The position numbers and the translations under genes are program-made. From the NCBI GenBank assembly GCA_016721425.1, contig JADKID010000017.1:186001-250000 (forward strand): a DNA stretch of 64,000 nt, read 5' to 3'. A model generated the notes under the pieces. The model did not search any database, was not told the origin of the DNA, and was given only the letters and a program-made list of their open reading frames with translations. The DNA is from Bryobacterales bacterium (GTDB lineage: Bacteria; Acidobacteriota; Terriglobia; Bryobacterales; Bryobacteraceae). Shown in pieces: positions 41,242 through 49,806 of this stretch. Position 1 is the stretch's first letter. Every line of letters starts with the position of its first letter.

Positions 41242-41886
41242 ATGGAAGGTGAACCGATCGAGCCCGTTGGAGTGCCGGAGGCGCTCTCAGCGGAAGTACT
41301 AACGGTGGAGCGGGCCAAGCAAGGGGACGTAGCTGCGTTCGGCGAGCTGGTCACGCGCTACGAGCGGCGCGTTTACCGCATGGCCCGGCAGATCACCCAG
41401 AACGACGAAGACGCGGAAGACGTACTCCAGGAGACCTTCCTCAAAGCGTTCGAGCACATCAATTCGTTCCAGGGCCAATCCAAGTTCTACACCTGGGTCA
41501 CCCGCATCGCCGTCAACGAGAGCTTGATGAAGCTCAGAAAACGCAAATCTGATCGAACCGTTTCGCTCGATGAGAACATCGAAACGGATGAGGAGCCGAT
41601 TGTTCGCGAGATCGCGGTTTGGGACGACACGCCTGAGCAGAAGTACAGCCAGGAGGAAATGCGGGCAATCCTGAACAAGGCCATCGATGGTCTAAAACCG
41701 ATCTTCCGGACGGTCTTCATCCTCCGTGATGTGGAAGAGCTGTCCACCGAAGAGACAGCAGAGGTCCTGGGCCTCTCCATCGCGGCAGTGAAGAGCCGGT
41801 TGCTCCGGGCGCGCCTTCAGCTTCGCGAGAAGCTGACGCGGGTCTTCAAAAGGAAAGGGGATCAGATCCTTGGCTACGCGAAATGA
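41242..41886 (+). CDS. ECF-type RNA polymerase sigma factor
   Basis: This 214-residue protein has region 2 at about 30-95 (FGELVTRYERRVYRMARQIT, DAEDVLQETFLKAFEHI) and region 4 at about 155-205 (LSTEETAEVLGLSIAAVKSR, the HTH). No region 3 is present, as in ECF sigma factors of the RpoE type. The spacer between the regions is longer and acidic (ENIETDEEPIVREIAVWDD). It directs transcription of a stress or envelope regulon. The gene overlaps the next gene, a zinc-finger anti-sigma factor, which would hold it inactive. Its own promoter is not recognisable. Confidence 0.92.
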   Translation: MEGEPIEPVGVPEALSAEVLTVERAKQGDVAAFGELVTRYERRVYRMARQITQNDEDAEDVLQETFLKAFEHINSFQGQSKFYTWVTRIAVNESLMKLRKRKSDRTVSLDENIETDEEPIVREIAVWDDTPEQKYSQEEMRAILNKAIDGLKPIFRTVFILRDVEELSTEETAEVLGLSIAAVKSRLLRARLQLREKLTRVFKRKGDQILGYAK

Positions 41887-42160
41887 GATGGTCACGTGCA
41901 AGGATTTCCTGCGTGAACTGAGCGACTATCTGGACGAGACCACCGATCCCGCCACCCGCGCGGAGCTCGAACGCCACGTCAGTGAATGTCCCAACTGCTG
42001 GGTAGTCTGTGACACTACACGGAAAACCATTCAGGTCTACAAAGGGATGGAAGCACAGCCGATTTCCGATTGCATCCACACCAAGCTGATGGAGGCAATT
42101 GAGAAAAAGGCCGCAGAATCCGGTCATTCGGGCTGCTGCAACGGAAATCACGAGTCCTAG
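41870..42160 (+). CDS. zinc-finger anti-sigma factor
   Basis: This 96-residue soluble protein with TTG start overlaps the sigma gene by 17 bases. GGGG 9 bases upstream of the TTG supports this start over the ATG at 41888, which lacks a ribosome site. It has the ZAS motif ERHVSECPNCWVVC: His-x3-Cys-x2-Cys at about residues 35-42. The N-terminal helix (CKDFLRELSDYLDETTDP) is the usual sigma-contacting part. No membrane span follows, so it is a cytosolic, possibly redox-sensing ZAS protein. The Cys-rich tail HSGCCNGNHES may add metal binding. Confidence 0.88.
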   Translation: MATRNEMVTCKDFLRELSDYLDETTDPATRAELERHVSECPNCWVVCDTTRKTIQVYKGMEAQPISDCIHTKLMEAIEKKAAESGHSGCCNGNHES

Positions 42161-42223
42161 CCGGTCACGCTCCGCATCTCCTGCCCGTCCGCTGCCGGTC
42201 TGCGATCGCGCGATGATGTCTAC

Positions 42224-44308
42224 ATGTCACTTCGCCGCGCCCTGGCCCTCGTTTTCTTCCCCCTCTTCACCTACTGCCAGCAAATCGATTCCGAAGTCCT
42301 CACTGGACCCGATCGCCCCGCCGATGCCCAATCCTGGCTCGCCAACCTGAAACGCTGGCGCCACGAAAAGCTGATCCGCATGGGCTACAACGGCGCCGAA
42401 TATGACCGGCCCGAAATGAAGTGGAGCCAGCGCAACTTCATCCAGCCCCAGGTCATGGTGGAGGACCGCTACCTCTACGATCCCGTGACGCGCCGCTGGA
42501 CTGTGGATCGTTATCTGGACGATCTGGACCGCCGCTACGGCGGCATCGACAGCGTCCTGCTCTGGCCCGTCTACCCCAACATCGGCATCGACAACCGCAA
42601 TCAGTTCGATCTACACTACGACCTGCCCGGCGGCACCGATGGCTTGCGCCAGATGATCGCCGATTTCCATCGCCGCGGCGTCAAGGTCTTCTGGCCGCAG
42701 ATGCCGTGGGACGTCGGCACGCGCGACGTCGGTATGCCCTACTGGGATGCCGCCGCCCAGCTCGTGGCCGCCACCGGCGCGGATGGCATCAACGGAGACA
42801 CGTTCTACGGCCTGCCTCGTGCCTACAAAACCGCCACGGACCGCCTGGGTCTCGCCATCGTGCTGGAACCCGAGAATCGTCTGGAGTCCGAAGAGCAGCT
42901 CCAGTGGAACACGCAGTCCTGGGGCTATTGGAAGTACCCGTGGGTGCCGGCAGTCAGCGCCTACAAGTGGCTGGAGACCCGCCACATGGTCAATATCTGC
43001 GAGCGCTGGGCGCGCGACAAGACTAACAATCTGCAGGCCGCGTTTTTCAATGGCGTCGGCTACGAAAGCTGGGAAAACATCTGGGGCATCTGGAACCAGC
43101 TCACCCCGCGCGATGCCGAGGCTCTCCGCCGCATCTCAAAGATCGAGCGCCGCTTCGCCGCCCACCTCGTCAGCGCCGGTTGGGAGCCACACACACCCAC
43201 GCTCCAGTTCGGCTCGTTCGCCTCGAAGTTCCCTCTGCCGGAATCCACGCTCTACACATTCGTCAATCGCAACGCCTACGACATCGCCGGGCGCCAGTTG
43301 GCCGTGCCACTGCAATCCGGTGCGCGCTACTTCGACATCTACCACGGAGTGGAATTGCAGCCCTCCGTCGAGGGCCAGACCGCCGTGTTGAGCTTCCCGA
43401 TGGAGGCGCAGGCCTTTGGAGCGGTGCTGATTTCCGCCGAATCGCCGGGCTCCATCCTCACAGAAATGACCGCCCTCACCGGCAAGCCCCTCCGCTCCTT
43501 CTCCCGCGAATGGAAAACCCTGCCGCAGCGCATTGTGGAGATCCCCCGCGCGCCCGCCCGCTCCACCGAGGGTCTGATCAAGATCCCGGCTGCCCGCTTC
43601 GAATTCCGCGTCAGCGGCATCATGGTGGAGGGCGGCAACGACGAAGGCGTGGATGTCCAGTACCCCTGGGAGCCCTCGGCCCGCCGCCACCACCGCCAGG
43701 TGCTCGATCTGCCGGCGTTCTATATCATGAAGTACCCCGTCACCAACGCGGAGTTCAAACGCTTCCTCGACGCCACCAAGTACCGCCCGGCCGATAGCCA
43801 CAACTTCCTGCGCGACTGGCAGAACGGCGCCTATCCCGCTGGCTGGGACAAAAAGCCGGTCACCTGGGTTTCGCTGGAGGACGCGCGCGCCTATGCCTCC
43901 TGGGCGGGCCTGAGGCTGCCGCACGAATGGGAGTGGCAGTATGCCGCTCAAGGGCTGGACGCCCGGCTCTACCCCTGGGGCAATGAATTCGATTCCGCCG
44001 CCGTGCCTCCGCACGACACCTCGCGCACCCAGCACCCGCCCACCGACGTCGATGCCTACCCCAAGGGCGCTAGCCCGTTTGGCGTCATGGACCTCGCCGG
44101 CAATGTCTGGCAGTGGACCGACGAGTTCACCGACGAGCACACCCGTGCCGCCGTTCTACGTGGCGGCAGTTCCTACCGGCCGCAGGGCTCCGGCTGGTAT
44201 TTCCCAAATACCTACAAGCTGAACGAGCACGGAAAATACCTGCTGATGGCGCCATCGAAGGACCGTTCCGCTTCCGTGGGTTTCCGCTGCGCGGCCGACA
44301 TGCCGTAG
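42224..44308 (+). CDS. TIM-barrel glycosidase-like domain fused to an FGE/sulfatase-modifying-factor-like domain
   Basis: The protein has 694 residues and a signal peptide (residues 1-18). Residues about 30-335 look like a glycosidase-type TIM barrel (MYWDLPG-like FDLHYDLPGGTDGLRQM, GVKVFWPQMPWDVGTRD, GADGINGDTFYGLP). A beta-sandwich follows at about 340-420. Residues about 440-692 are an FGE-sulfatase domain (FYIMKYPVTNAEFKRFLDAT, LRLPHEWEWQYAAQG, GVMDLAGNVWQWTDEF, LRGGSSY). The paired active-site cysteines of true formylglycine-generating enzymes are absent from the RGGSSYRPQGSGWY stretch, and only the final FRC is present, so it should not mature the window's sulfatases. Role unknown; carbohydrate binding or hydrolysis outside the cytoplasm is likely. 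Confidence 0.78.
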   Translation: MSLRRALALVFFPLFTYCQQIDSEVLTGPDRPADAQSWLANLKRWRHEKLIRMGYNGAEYDRPEMKWSQRNFIQPQVMVEDRYLYDPVTRRWTVDRYLDDLDRRYGGIDSVLLWPVYPNIGIDNRNQFDLHYDLPGGTDGLRQMIADFHRRGVKVFWPQMPWDVGTRDVGMPYWDAAAQLVAATGADGINGDTFYGLPRAYKTATDRLGLAIVLEPENRLESEEQLQWNTQSWGYWKYPWVPAVSAYKWLETRHMVNICERWARDKTNNLQAAFFNGVGYESWENIWGIWNQLTPRDAEALRRISKIERRFAAHLVSAGWEPHTPTLQFGSFASKFPLPESTLYTFVNRNAYDIAGRQLAVPLQSGARYFDIYHGVELQPSVEGQTAVLSFPMEAQAFGAVLISAESPGSILTEMTALTGKPLRSFSREWKTLPQRIVEIPRAPARSTEGLIKIPAARFEFRVSGIMVEGGNDEGVDVQYPWEPSARRHHRQVLDLPAFYIMKYPVTNAEFKRFLDATKYRPADSHNFLRDWQNGAYPAGWDKKPVTWVSLEDARAYASWAGLRLPHEWEWQYAAQGLDARLYPWGNEFDSAAVPPHDTSRTQHPPTDVDAYPKGASPFGVMDLAGNVWQWTDEFTDEHTRAAVLRGGSSYRPQGSGWYFPNTYKLNEHGKYLLMAPSKDRSASVGFRCAADMP

Positions 44309-44372
44309 AGCGCCTTCATCATTGTTGTAGACCGCCGCGTGCTCACGCGCGCGGCCTGGAACCGGTTCGTTT

Positions 44373-44397
44373 CTGAGCCGCGACCGTCAGGGAGAGG
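44373..44397. repeat. intergenic repeat-like motif
   Basis: GAGCCGCGACCGTCAGGG occurs in the 102-bp gap between the chimera gene and the leftward hypothetical gene. I recall a very similar motif as a common dispersed intergenic element in Solibacter-like and planctomycetal genomes. It is present only once in this window as far as I can see, so the repeat character rests on that recollection. Confidence 0.4.
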
Positions 44398-44410
44398 ACC
44401 ATGCGCCAGC

Positions 44411-45217
44411 CTATTGCTGCGGTTTGGGCTGCGGCGCCGTGGATCCGCCCAGCCCCGCGTAACTGTCCTTCACCTTGGTCACCTTGCCGTTGGCGAACGT
44501 CACAAACGTGATCCTCCCCGGCGGATACCCATAGATCCAGTCCTCAGTCTCCAGACCGTCATTCTGTTGCCGGATCCGGTCCCGCGGCTGCCCCATCGCC
44601 ATCTTCACCTGATCGCGGTTCATGCCGATCTCCGCCCGCTTCGCCTTGATCGCCGCCTGGATCTCCGGCGGCAAAGTGTCAAAGTAGTTCTCCGTCGCGC
44701 TGCGCTTCTCGAAATCCAGAATCGGCGCCAGGATCTTCTTGATCTCGGCCGGCTTCACCGGCGGAATCCTGCCCGGATACACCACGGCGAGAGTTGTGCC
44801 CGCGCTGCGCGATTGATCCCTCGTCATCGGTACCGTTCCACCGCCCACCCCACCCTCAAGCCGTTCGTACCACTTGCCCCGCGTGTTCAGGCCGCCGTTG
44901 ATTTGCAGGACGATCCGTTCGCTGTCAATCTCCACTTTGGTAATCTGCACCAGATCGCCTACCCGCGCCACCGGCCCATATTCATCCCCAATGTCGCGCC
45001 ACTCGCTCTTGTCCCATATGCCGTCGCTCTGGAACTTCAACGCCTTCTTGGACCGGGGCAGGTACGCCTTCACCGTCGCATACTCCGACGACAATCCGCG
45101 AATCAGTTCCACCCGCGCCTCATCGGTCAACTTGCGCGCCTGATCCTCCTTGCCGTTCGGAGCCTGAGCCAGGGCCATAACCGCGGCGCAACAAATCGCG
45201 AGGATCGTATGCCGCAT
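44411..45217 (-). CDS. exported protein of unknown function with BamE/SmpA-like C-terminal segment
   Basis: This 268-residue protein has a signal peptide (MRHTILAICCAAVMALAQA). The start at 45217 has GGAGG 9 bases upstream; an earlier in-frame start at 45256 would overlap the CAAX gene and spoil the signal. The middle is a beta-rich domain (KKALKFQSDGIWDKSEW, GDLVQITKVEIDSERIVLQI). Residues about 205-260 (KRAEIGMNRDQVKMAMGQPR, WIYGYPPGRITFVTFANGKV) resemble the BamE/SmpA-type domain of outer-membrane assembly factors. It is likely an envelope protein. It is transcribed with the CAAX protease and GHMP kinase genes. Confidence 0.7.
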   Translation of the reverse strand: MRHTILAICCAAVMALAQAPNGKEDQARKLTDEARVELIRGLSSEYATVKAYLPRSKKALKFQSDGIWDKSEWRDIGDEYGPVARVGDLVQITKVEIDSERIVLQINGGLNTRGKWYERLEGGVGGGTVPMTRDQSRSAGTTLAVVYPGRIPPVKPAEIKKILAPILDFEKRSATENYFDTLPPEIQAAIKAKRAEIGMNRDQVKMAMGQPRDRIRQQNDGLETEDWIYGYPPGRITFVTFANGKVTKVKDSYAGLGGSTAPQPKPQQ

Positions 45218-45221
45218 CGGA

Positions 45222-46088
45222 CTAGGCCTCCTTTTCCGGCTCAATATCGGGCGCACCGCCGAACTTCGCCTTCCATAACCAGATCGCCAGCATCACCGCC
45301 ACAATCGTCGTTAGAATGCTGCCCTCCGGACCATAGGCGCCCCCGCTCCACAACTCCTGCCCCTTCGCCTCCATCGTGTATCCGCTGAGGCTGAAAGTAA
45401 AGCCGCTGAGATTGGCGCCCATCATCGGCAGGATCCAGTTCCAACCGAAATGCAAGCCGATCGGCAGCCACAAGTCGCGGGAGCGATAAAACGCATAGCC
45501 CAAAACCAGCCCCCAAAGCCCGGTGTTGATCAGGCCCAGCGGCGAGGCCGAGATGTTGTCATGGTGCGCCAAGCCAAAAATCGCGCCAGAGATGGGAATA
45601 ATCCACCACGGTCCCGCGGCGTGCAGCAGTACCTGGAATCCGTAGCCGCGGAACAACAGCTCCTCACCCACCGCGCCGAATAGCAGCAGAACCGTCACCC
45701 ACAACAACCGGCCCACCTGAAACCCGCCGTCCGGCGATGGTTTCCAAACGGCCAGCCCCAGCAATAGTAGACCGCCACTGACCACCAAACCCGCACCCAC
45801 ACCCGCCACCCCACCCAGCAGCAGATGGCGCGGCGCGGAAGGGCCCCAGGCCATGCCCACGTCCTCCAACCGCCCGCGTTCGTAGATCCGCACGGTGAGC
45901 GCATTGGCCAGCACCGCCGCCAGAAATACCCCCATCGCGCCAGCCGCAAGACGTCCAGCCACCTCGTCCAGTAGCGTCGAGAAAATGACCAGCGCCACGA
46001 TTTCCAGCAGGAAAAAGAAGAACAGGCGCAGACCAATACCGGTTAGCCCGGCCGGCGCATTGGTGTTCTCCTCTGGCATTCCAAACAA
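45222..46088 (-). CDS. CPBP/CAAX-type intramembrane metallo- or glutamic protease
   Basis: This 288-residue protein has about eight membrane spans. It shows the three ABI/CPBP motifs: GAVGEELLFRGYGF (EExxxR), IFGLAHHDN (FxxxH) and GLHFGWNW (HxxxN/B). These are the catalytic residues in the Rce1-like family, which cleaves prenylated or other membrane peptides and often matures small peptides or processes sorting signals. The ATG at 46088 or the one at 46079 (MPEENTNAP) is plausible. It overlaps nothing and lies 1 bp after the GHMP kinase stop, so they are one transcript. The substrate is unknown. Confidence 0.85.
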   Translation of the reverse strand: MFGMPEENTNAPAGLTGIGLRLFFFFLLEIVALVIFSTLLDEVAGRLAAGAMGVFLAAVLANALTVRIYERGRLEDVGMAWGPSAPRHLLLGGVAGVGAGLVVSGGLLLLGLAVWKPSPDGGFQVGRLLWVTVLLLFGAVGEELLFRGYGFQVLLHAAGPWWIIPISGAIFGLAHHDNISASPLGLINTGLWGLVLGYAFYRSRDLWLPIGLHFGWNWILPMMGANLSGFTFSLSGYTMEAKGQELWSGGAYGPEGSILTTIVAVMLAIWLWKAKFGGAPDIEPEKEA

Positions 46089-46089
46089 C

Positions 46090-47109
46090 TCAGGCAGATG
46101 CCTTGACCGTCACTCCCTTGGGCGCGACAGCTACCGGCAGCACTCGCACTCCGTAGCCCTTGCCTTCCGCCTCGATCACCTTCGCCACGTTCTGCTTTGC
46201 GCCCGGCTCACACAGAAACACCACACACCCGCCACCGCCCGCGCCACATACCTTACCGGCCAGCGCGCCCGCTTTCCGCGTCGTCGTGATCAGATGATCG
46301 ATCACCTCCGTCGTGATCGTCGGCGCATTGTTCTTCCGGTGGTTCCACTCGTCCCGCAGCAGTTTGGCCGTCGCCGGCCAGTCTCCTCTTTCCAGCGCCC
46401 CGCGCATGGCGTGCGAGATCTCAGCGATCCGGGCGAAGTTGCGCATCACCGGCTTGTCACCGTCGATATGCAGCTTGGTGACCTCCCAGTTGTTGATGCC
46501 CGAGTTCCTCGGCTTGCCCGTATAGGCCAGCACAAACCGGCTGTTCAGCTCCTCGTTGTTAACAGGCAGCGCCTTCCGCTGGATGCCCGCAACCGTCAGG
46601 TCAATCGCGCTCACTCCCCCGTACATCGCCGGGTAGTAGTCCTGGCAACCAGTCGGCACCGAGATCACTTGCGCCTCGATGTTCTGCGCGATCTCGCGCA
46701 CTCGCTCAATCGGGTGGCGCGTCCCACACAGCTTGTTGAACGCGCTCACAGTCGAAATCAGCATCGACGACGAGCCGCTGATGCCTGCCCCATGCGGCGA
46801 TTCCGAATCCGTCTCCACCAGCATCCCGCCGCTCGGCCGGAAGTGCTTCAGTACGTGAGCGGCCAGCGGGTGGCGGTGCCTCTTTGCCGCGGCCAGCGTC
46901 TCCATGGAATCGTACGTCTCCTCGATCTTCTGGTCCAGCGACTTCAGCGTGATCGCCTGCCCTGCCCGCTCCGTGATGCGGCAGGATGTGTACACGTTCA
47001 CCGCGAAATTCACCGTCACCGCATTGGCGTGGTATAGATACAGCGGCCAGATATCAAGAGTGCCACCGGAAAGATCGACACGGCAGGGCGACTTGGCAAA
47101 GACTTGCAT
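46090..47109 (-). CDS. GHMP kinase, heptose-7-phosphate kinase (HddA)-like
   Basis: This 339-residue protein has all GHMP motifs: KSPCRVDLSGGTLDIWPLYL (N-terminal motif with ATP and sugar contacts), SPHGAGISGSSSML (phosphate-binding motif 2) and KVCGAGGGGCVVFL (motif 3). Residues GCQDYYPAMYGGV match the D-glycero-alpha-D-manno-heptose-7-phosphate kinase and fucokinase-like subgroup. It phosphorylates a sugar phosphate for surface polysaccharide synthesis, presumably in the cytoplasm. The other heptose genes (gmhA, gmhB, hddC) are not adjacent, so the exact sugar is open; a fucose or xylulose kinase role cannot be excluded. Confidence 0.8.
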   Translation of the reverse strand: MQVFAKSPCRVDLSGGTLDIWPLYLYHANAVTVNFAVNVYTSCRITERAGQAITLKSLDQKIEETYDSMETLAAAKRHRHPLAAHVLKHFRPSGGMLVETDSESPHGAGISGSSSMLISTVSAFNKLCGTRHPIERVREIAQNIEAQVISVPTGCQDYYPAMYGGVSAIDLTVAGIQRKALPVNNEELNSRFVLAYTGKPRNSGINNWEVTKLHIDGDKPVMRNFARIAEISHAMRGALERGDWPATAKLLRDEWNHRKNNAPTITTEVIDHLITTTRKAGALAGKVCGAGGGGCVVFLCEPGAKQNVAKVIEAEGKGYGVRVLPVAVAPKGVTVKASA

Positions 47110-47170
47110 TAAAGATAGCTTAGCGGATCAGACTGGCGTTGCGAAGCTGGCCCGCACGTAGAATGGGGGG

Positions 47171-47680
47171 ATGGCCGTACAGCGTATCCTTCAGCTCGGC
47201 GATCCCGTCCTGCGGCAGGTCTCCGCTGCGGTGGACCAGCCCGCCGCCGTCTCCGCGCTCCTGGCCGACCTCAGCGATACCCTCGCCGCGTTCCGCCGTA
47301 CCCATGGTTTTGGACGCGGCATCTCCGCCATTCAAATCGGCGACGCCCGCCGCGTCATCTTTCTCCATGTCGATGGCAGCCCGTACGAGCTGATCAACCC
47401 GCAATACCTGGAGCGCAGCCCGGAGACGTTTGAGCTCTGGGACGATTGCTTCTCCTTTCCCAACCTCATGGTCCGTCTGCGGCGCCACACGGCAGTCCGG
47501 CTGAAATACCAGGATCGGTCCGGCGCCTGGAGAGAACTGGACGCCCGCGATGCCTTCGCCGAACTGATCCAACACGAAATGGACCACCTGGATGGAGTCC
47601 TCGCCGTCGACCGGGCCGAAAACTGTCTCAGTTTGAGCACTCGCGAAGAGTTCCTGCGCATTAAAGTTACTCAGGAATGA
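47171..47680 (+). CDS. def: peptide deformylase (divergent)
   Basis: The protein has 169 residues. Metal ligands are intact: DDCFSFP (the Cys of EGCLS) and QHEMDHLDGV (HExxH). The first motif, normally GxGxAAxQ, is GRGISAIQIG, and the EGCLS motif is DDCFS, so it is a divergent paralogue of the housekeeping enzyme. It removes the formyl group from nascent N-formyl-methionine, or from other formylated peptides. The ATG at 47171 is directly preceded by GGGGGG. The gene stands alone between a divergent kinase operon and a PilZ gene; another def presumably exists elsewhere. Confidence 0.82.
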   Translation: MAVQRILQLGDPVLRQVSAAVDQPAAVSALLADLSDTLAAFRRTHGFGRGISAIQIGDARRVIFLHVDGSPYELINPQYLERSPETFELWDDCFSFPNLMVRLRRHTAVRLKYQDRSGAWRELDARDAFAELIQHEMDHLDGVLAVDRAENCLSLSTREEFLRIKVTQE

Positions 47681-47784
47681 GATCCGCTCTGGCATGTCAC
47701 AGACCTTCGGGATACGATTCAGGGCAGGGGGCTAGTGCTGGCAATAGGCCACCTCCCTAGACGATCGTAAGGTGAAATTCTCTC

Positions 47785-48210
47785 GTGGATTCACATGTAC
47801 CGCAGACTCAAAACCGCCGATTGAACGCTTGTATGATTGAACGACGTTCCGAACCCAGAATGATGTGCGCGGATCTCGTGGACGTCCGGTGGAAGGATAG
47901 ATCGGGCCGCAGCCGCCGGGCTGTCGCCAATCTCGAGGACATCTCCCTCTCCGGCGCGTGTCTTCAGATGGAAGTGCAAATCCCCCTGACAACAACCGTT
48001 CGAATCTCTTACCCCAAGGGCGAGTTCTCCGGTGAGGTCCGTTACTGCCAGTTCAAGGAGATCGGTTACTACGTCGGAGTCCAGTTCGAAGACGGATGCA
48101 AGTGGTCCAAAACTAGTTTCAAACCTCTTCATCTGTTAGACCCCCGTGGCTTGAACAAGCGCGCCCCGGTCCGCCCCAAGCCCGGCGCTGAAAATCGCTC
48201 CGCCAACTAG
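47785..48210 (+). CDS. PilZ-domain protein
   Basis: This 141-residue protein has the c-di-GMP-type binding motif ERRSEPRMM at its start and LEDISLSGACLQM (DxSxxG) about 35 residues later, then a beta-barrel (VRISYPKGEFSGEVRYCQFK, YYVGVQFEDG). This is the single-domain PilZ fold that binds c-di-GMP and often alters motility or surface polysaccharide export. The start is GTG at 47785 with AAGGTG 11 bases upstream; an alternative is the ATG at 47833, which begins exactly at the RxxxR motif and would lose a short disordered leader. No partner is adjacent. Confidence 0.8.
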   Translation: MDSHVPQTQNRRLNACMIERRSEPRMMCADLVDVRWKDRSGRSRRAVANLEDISLSGACLQMEVQIPLTTTVRISYPKGEFSGEVRYCQFKEIGYYVGVQFEDGCKWSKTSFKPLHLLDPRGLNKRAPVRPKPGAENRSAN

Positions 48211-48272
48211 GACCCCGGAACAAAAGCGCGGGGAAGACCGTCTACTCAGGCTGAAAGGTGTTCGATCCAGCC

Positions 48273-49799
48273 ATGAGAAACCTTGCGTGGGTGTGTCTGA
48301 TCTCCGCCGGAATGCTGCCTGGGGCGGATCTACCAACCAAAGCGCACGCATATTTGGATGCCGCGTCCGGGCTGGTGGCGGCAACCCCGCCTGAGTTCCA
48401 GCCTGGCGCCCTGTTGCAGTTGGGCTCCGTGGTAGCAAGCTACGACACCAAACGCGCGCTGGTACTCTACGAGCAGGCGCTGGCGGCGGGAGCCGCACTG
48501 CCAACCCAGAAGGACTATCGGGCCAAAGAGGAGTTTCAGGCCCAAATTGCGGCCCAGGTGGCAAAGATCGACCTCGATCGGGCGCTGGAGATCCTTCAGA
48601 TGATGGTGCCGCCGCCGGCGGGTGAGCCAGATCCGCGACTGAGCCCCATCACGGAGATCGTGCGCCAGTTGATCGCAAAGAAGAAACTGGACCGCGCAGT
48701 GGAAGTAGTGGAGCAAATGGGGGTCGGCGGCGCCTTCCCGTACAACGCGGTATCGCTGGTGCTGAAGGCCCTGCCGGCCGACGACAATAGGCGGCAGAAT
48801 CTCTATTCCCAGACACTGACCGGCTTCCAGCAGCGGCCGGAGGTAGAGCCCTTCACCGTGTTCCTTCGTACCTTCCGTAACTCAATGCCGGCACAGACGT
48901 ATGATACGGCGGCCCGGGGACTGGCCAAGTCGCTAATGAATGGCAACGGACTGCCTGAGCCATACAGCCAGACGATCACGACTGACAAAGGAAAGGTGAC
49001 GCTGACGGATCCGAAGGACATCGCGATCTTCAACGCGTTCGACTTGATCGTGGAAGTAGACTCAGCGTGGGCGAAGCGCTACCTGGACGAGCGGCCGGAG
49101 TTGAAGCAGGCCATCGACACATACCCCCAGGGACTCCATTCGCTCGATCTAGGCGCCGACGGAGTTACCACCAGAGGAAGCGTAAAGCCGGGACAGTCCA
49201 AGTCCGAGATCGAACAGCGCGCGAACATCCTGGCTTTTGAGACGGCGCGGGCGCAGGAGGCGATGCGCCATCTGCAAAAGGACCCGGAGAAGTCGCTGGA
49301 GGCCATCCGGCAGATCCCTTCCCCGCAACTGCGGGCAAGAATGTTGGCGACCGTGGCCTCGGTGGCGGGATCAAAAGAGCCGCCCGAGGGCCGCGCCTTG
49401 CTCGGCAAGGTAATTGCGGCGCTCGAAGACATGAAAGCTCCGGAGTGGCGATCCAGCGCCTGGAGCACTGTTGCCGGATCCGCCGCGAAGCTCAAGGACA
49501 TGGAACTGGCGTTGAAGGCGCTGGAAACGGGCCTCGCCGACGCCAAGGTAATGTACAAGATCGACGCCGACGTCGACGATCGCAACCTGGCGCCGCGCTC
49601 CACCTGGCCTTCCACCATGCAGTACAAGCAACTCTTCTACCGAGCCGCAATATCCTTGGGCGAGGAGGCTGAACTGCTCCTCGACAAGATCCCTGACACC
49701 GAGATCCAGGTGATGGCGCGCACGGAGATGGCTGCGGCATGGCTGAACGCACCGGCGTCCCCGTGGTTTGTGCAAGTCAGGCGCGCGCCAAAGCGTTAG
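48273..49799 (+). CDS. secreted alpha-helical repeat protein, paralogue A
   Basis: This 508-residue protein has a signal peptide (RNLAWVCLISAGMLPGA). The mature part is made of TPR-like helical pairs (ALLQLGSVVASYDTKRALVL, ALEILQMMVPPPAG, KKKLDRAVEVVEQMGVGGAF, KSLEAIRQIPSPQLRARMLA), ending in LDKIPDTEIQVMARTEMAAA. It has clear similarity to the next gene in order and in its C-terminal block (W-P-S-T/V-Q-Y/H, followed by a helix with EEAELLL/TETALLL). The AAAGG before the ATG is about 14 bases away; a GTG at 48258 would add five residues. I know no family. A periplasmic scaffold role is a guess from the fold. Confidence 0.72.
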   Translation: MRNLAWVCLISAGMLPGADLPTKAHAYLDAASGLVAATPPEFQPGALLQLGSVVASYDTKRALVLYEQALAAGAALPTQKDYRAKEEFQAQIAAQVAKIDLDRALEILQMMVPPPAGEPDPRLSPITEIVRQLIAKKKLDRAVEVVEQMGVGGAFPYNAVSLVLKALPADDNRRQNLYSQTLTGFQQRPEVEPFTVFLRTFRNSMPAQTYDTAARGLAKSLMNGNGLPEPYSQTITTDKGKVTLTDPKDIAIFNAFDLIVEVDSAWAKRYLDERPELKQAIDTYPQGLHSLDLGADGVTTRGSVKPGQSKSEIEQRANILAFETARAQEAMRHLQKDPEKSLEAIRQIPSPQLRARMLATVASVAGSKEPPEGRALLGKVIAALEDMKAPEWRSSAWSTVAGSAAKLKDMELALKALETGLADAKVMYKIDADVDDRNLAPRSTWPSTMQYKQLFYRAAISLGEEAELLLDKIPDTEIQVMARTEMAAAWLNAPASPWFVQVRRAPKR

Positions 49800-49806
49800 T
49801 GGCGAT

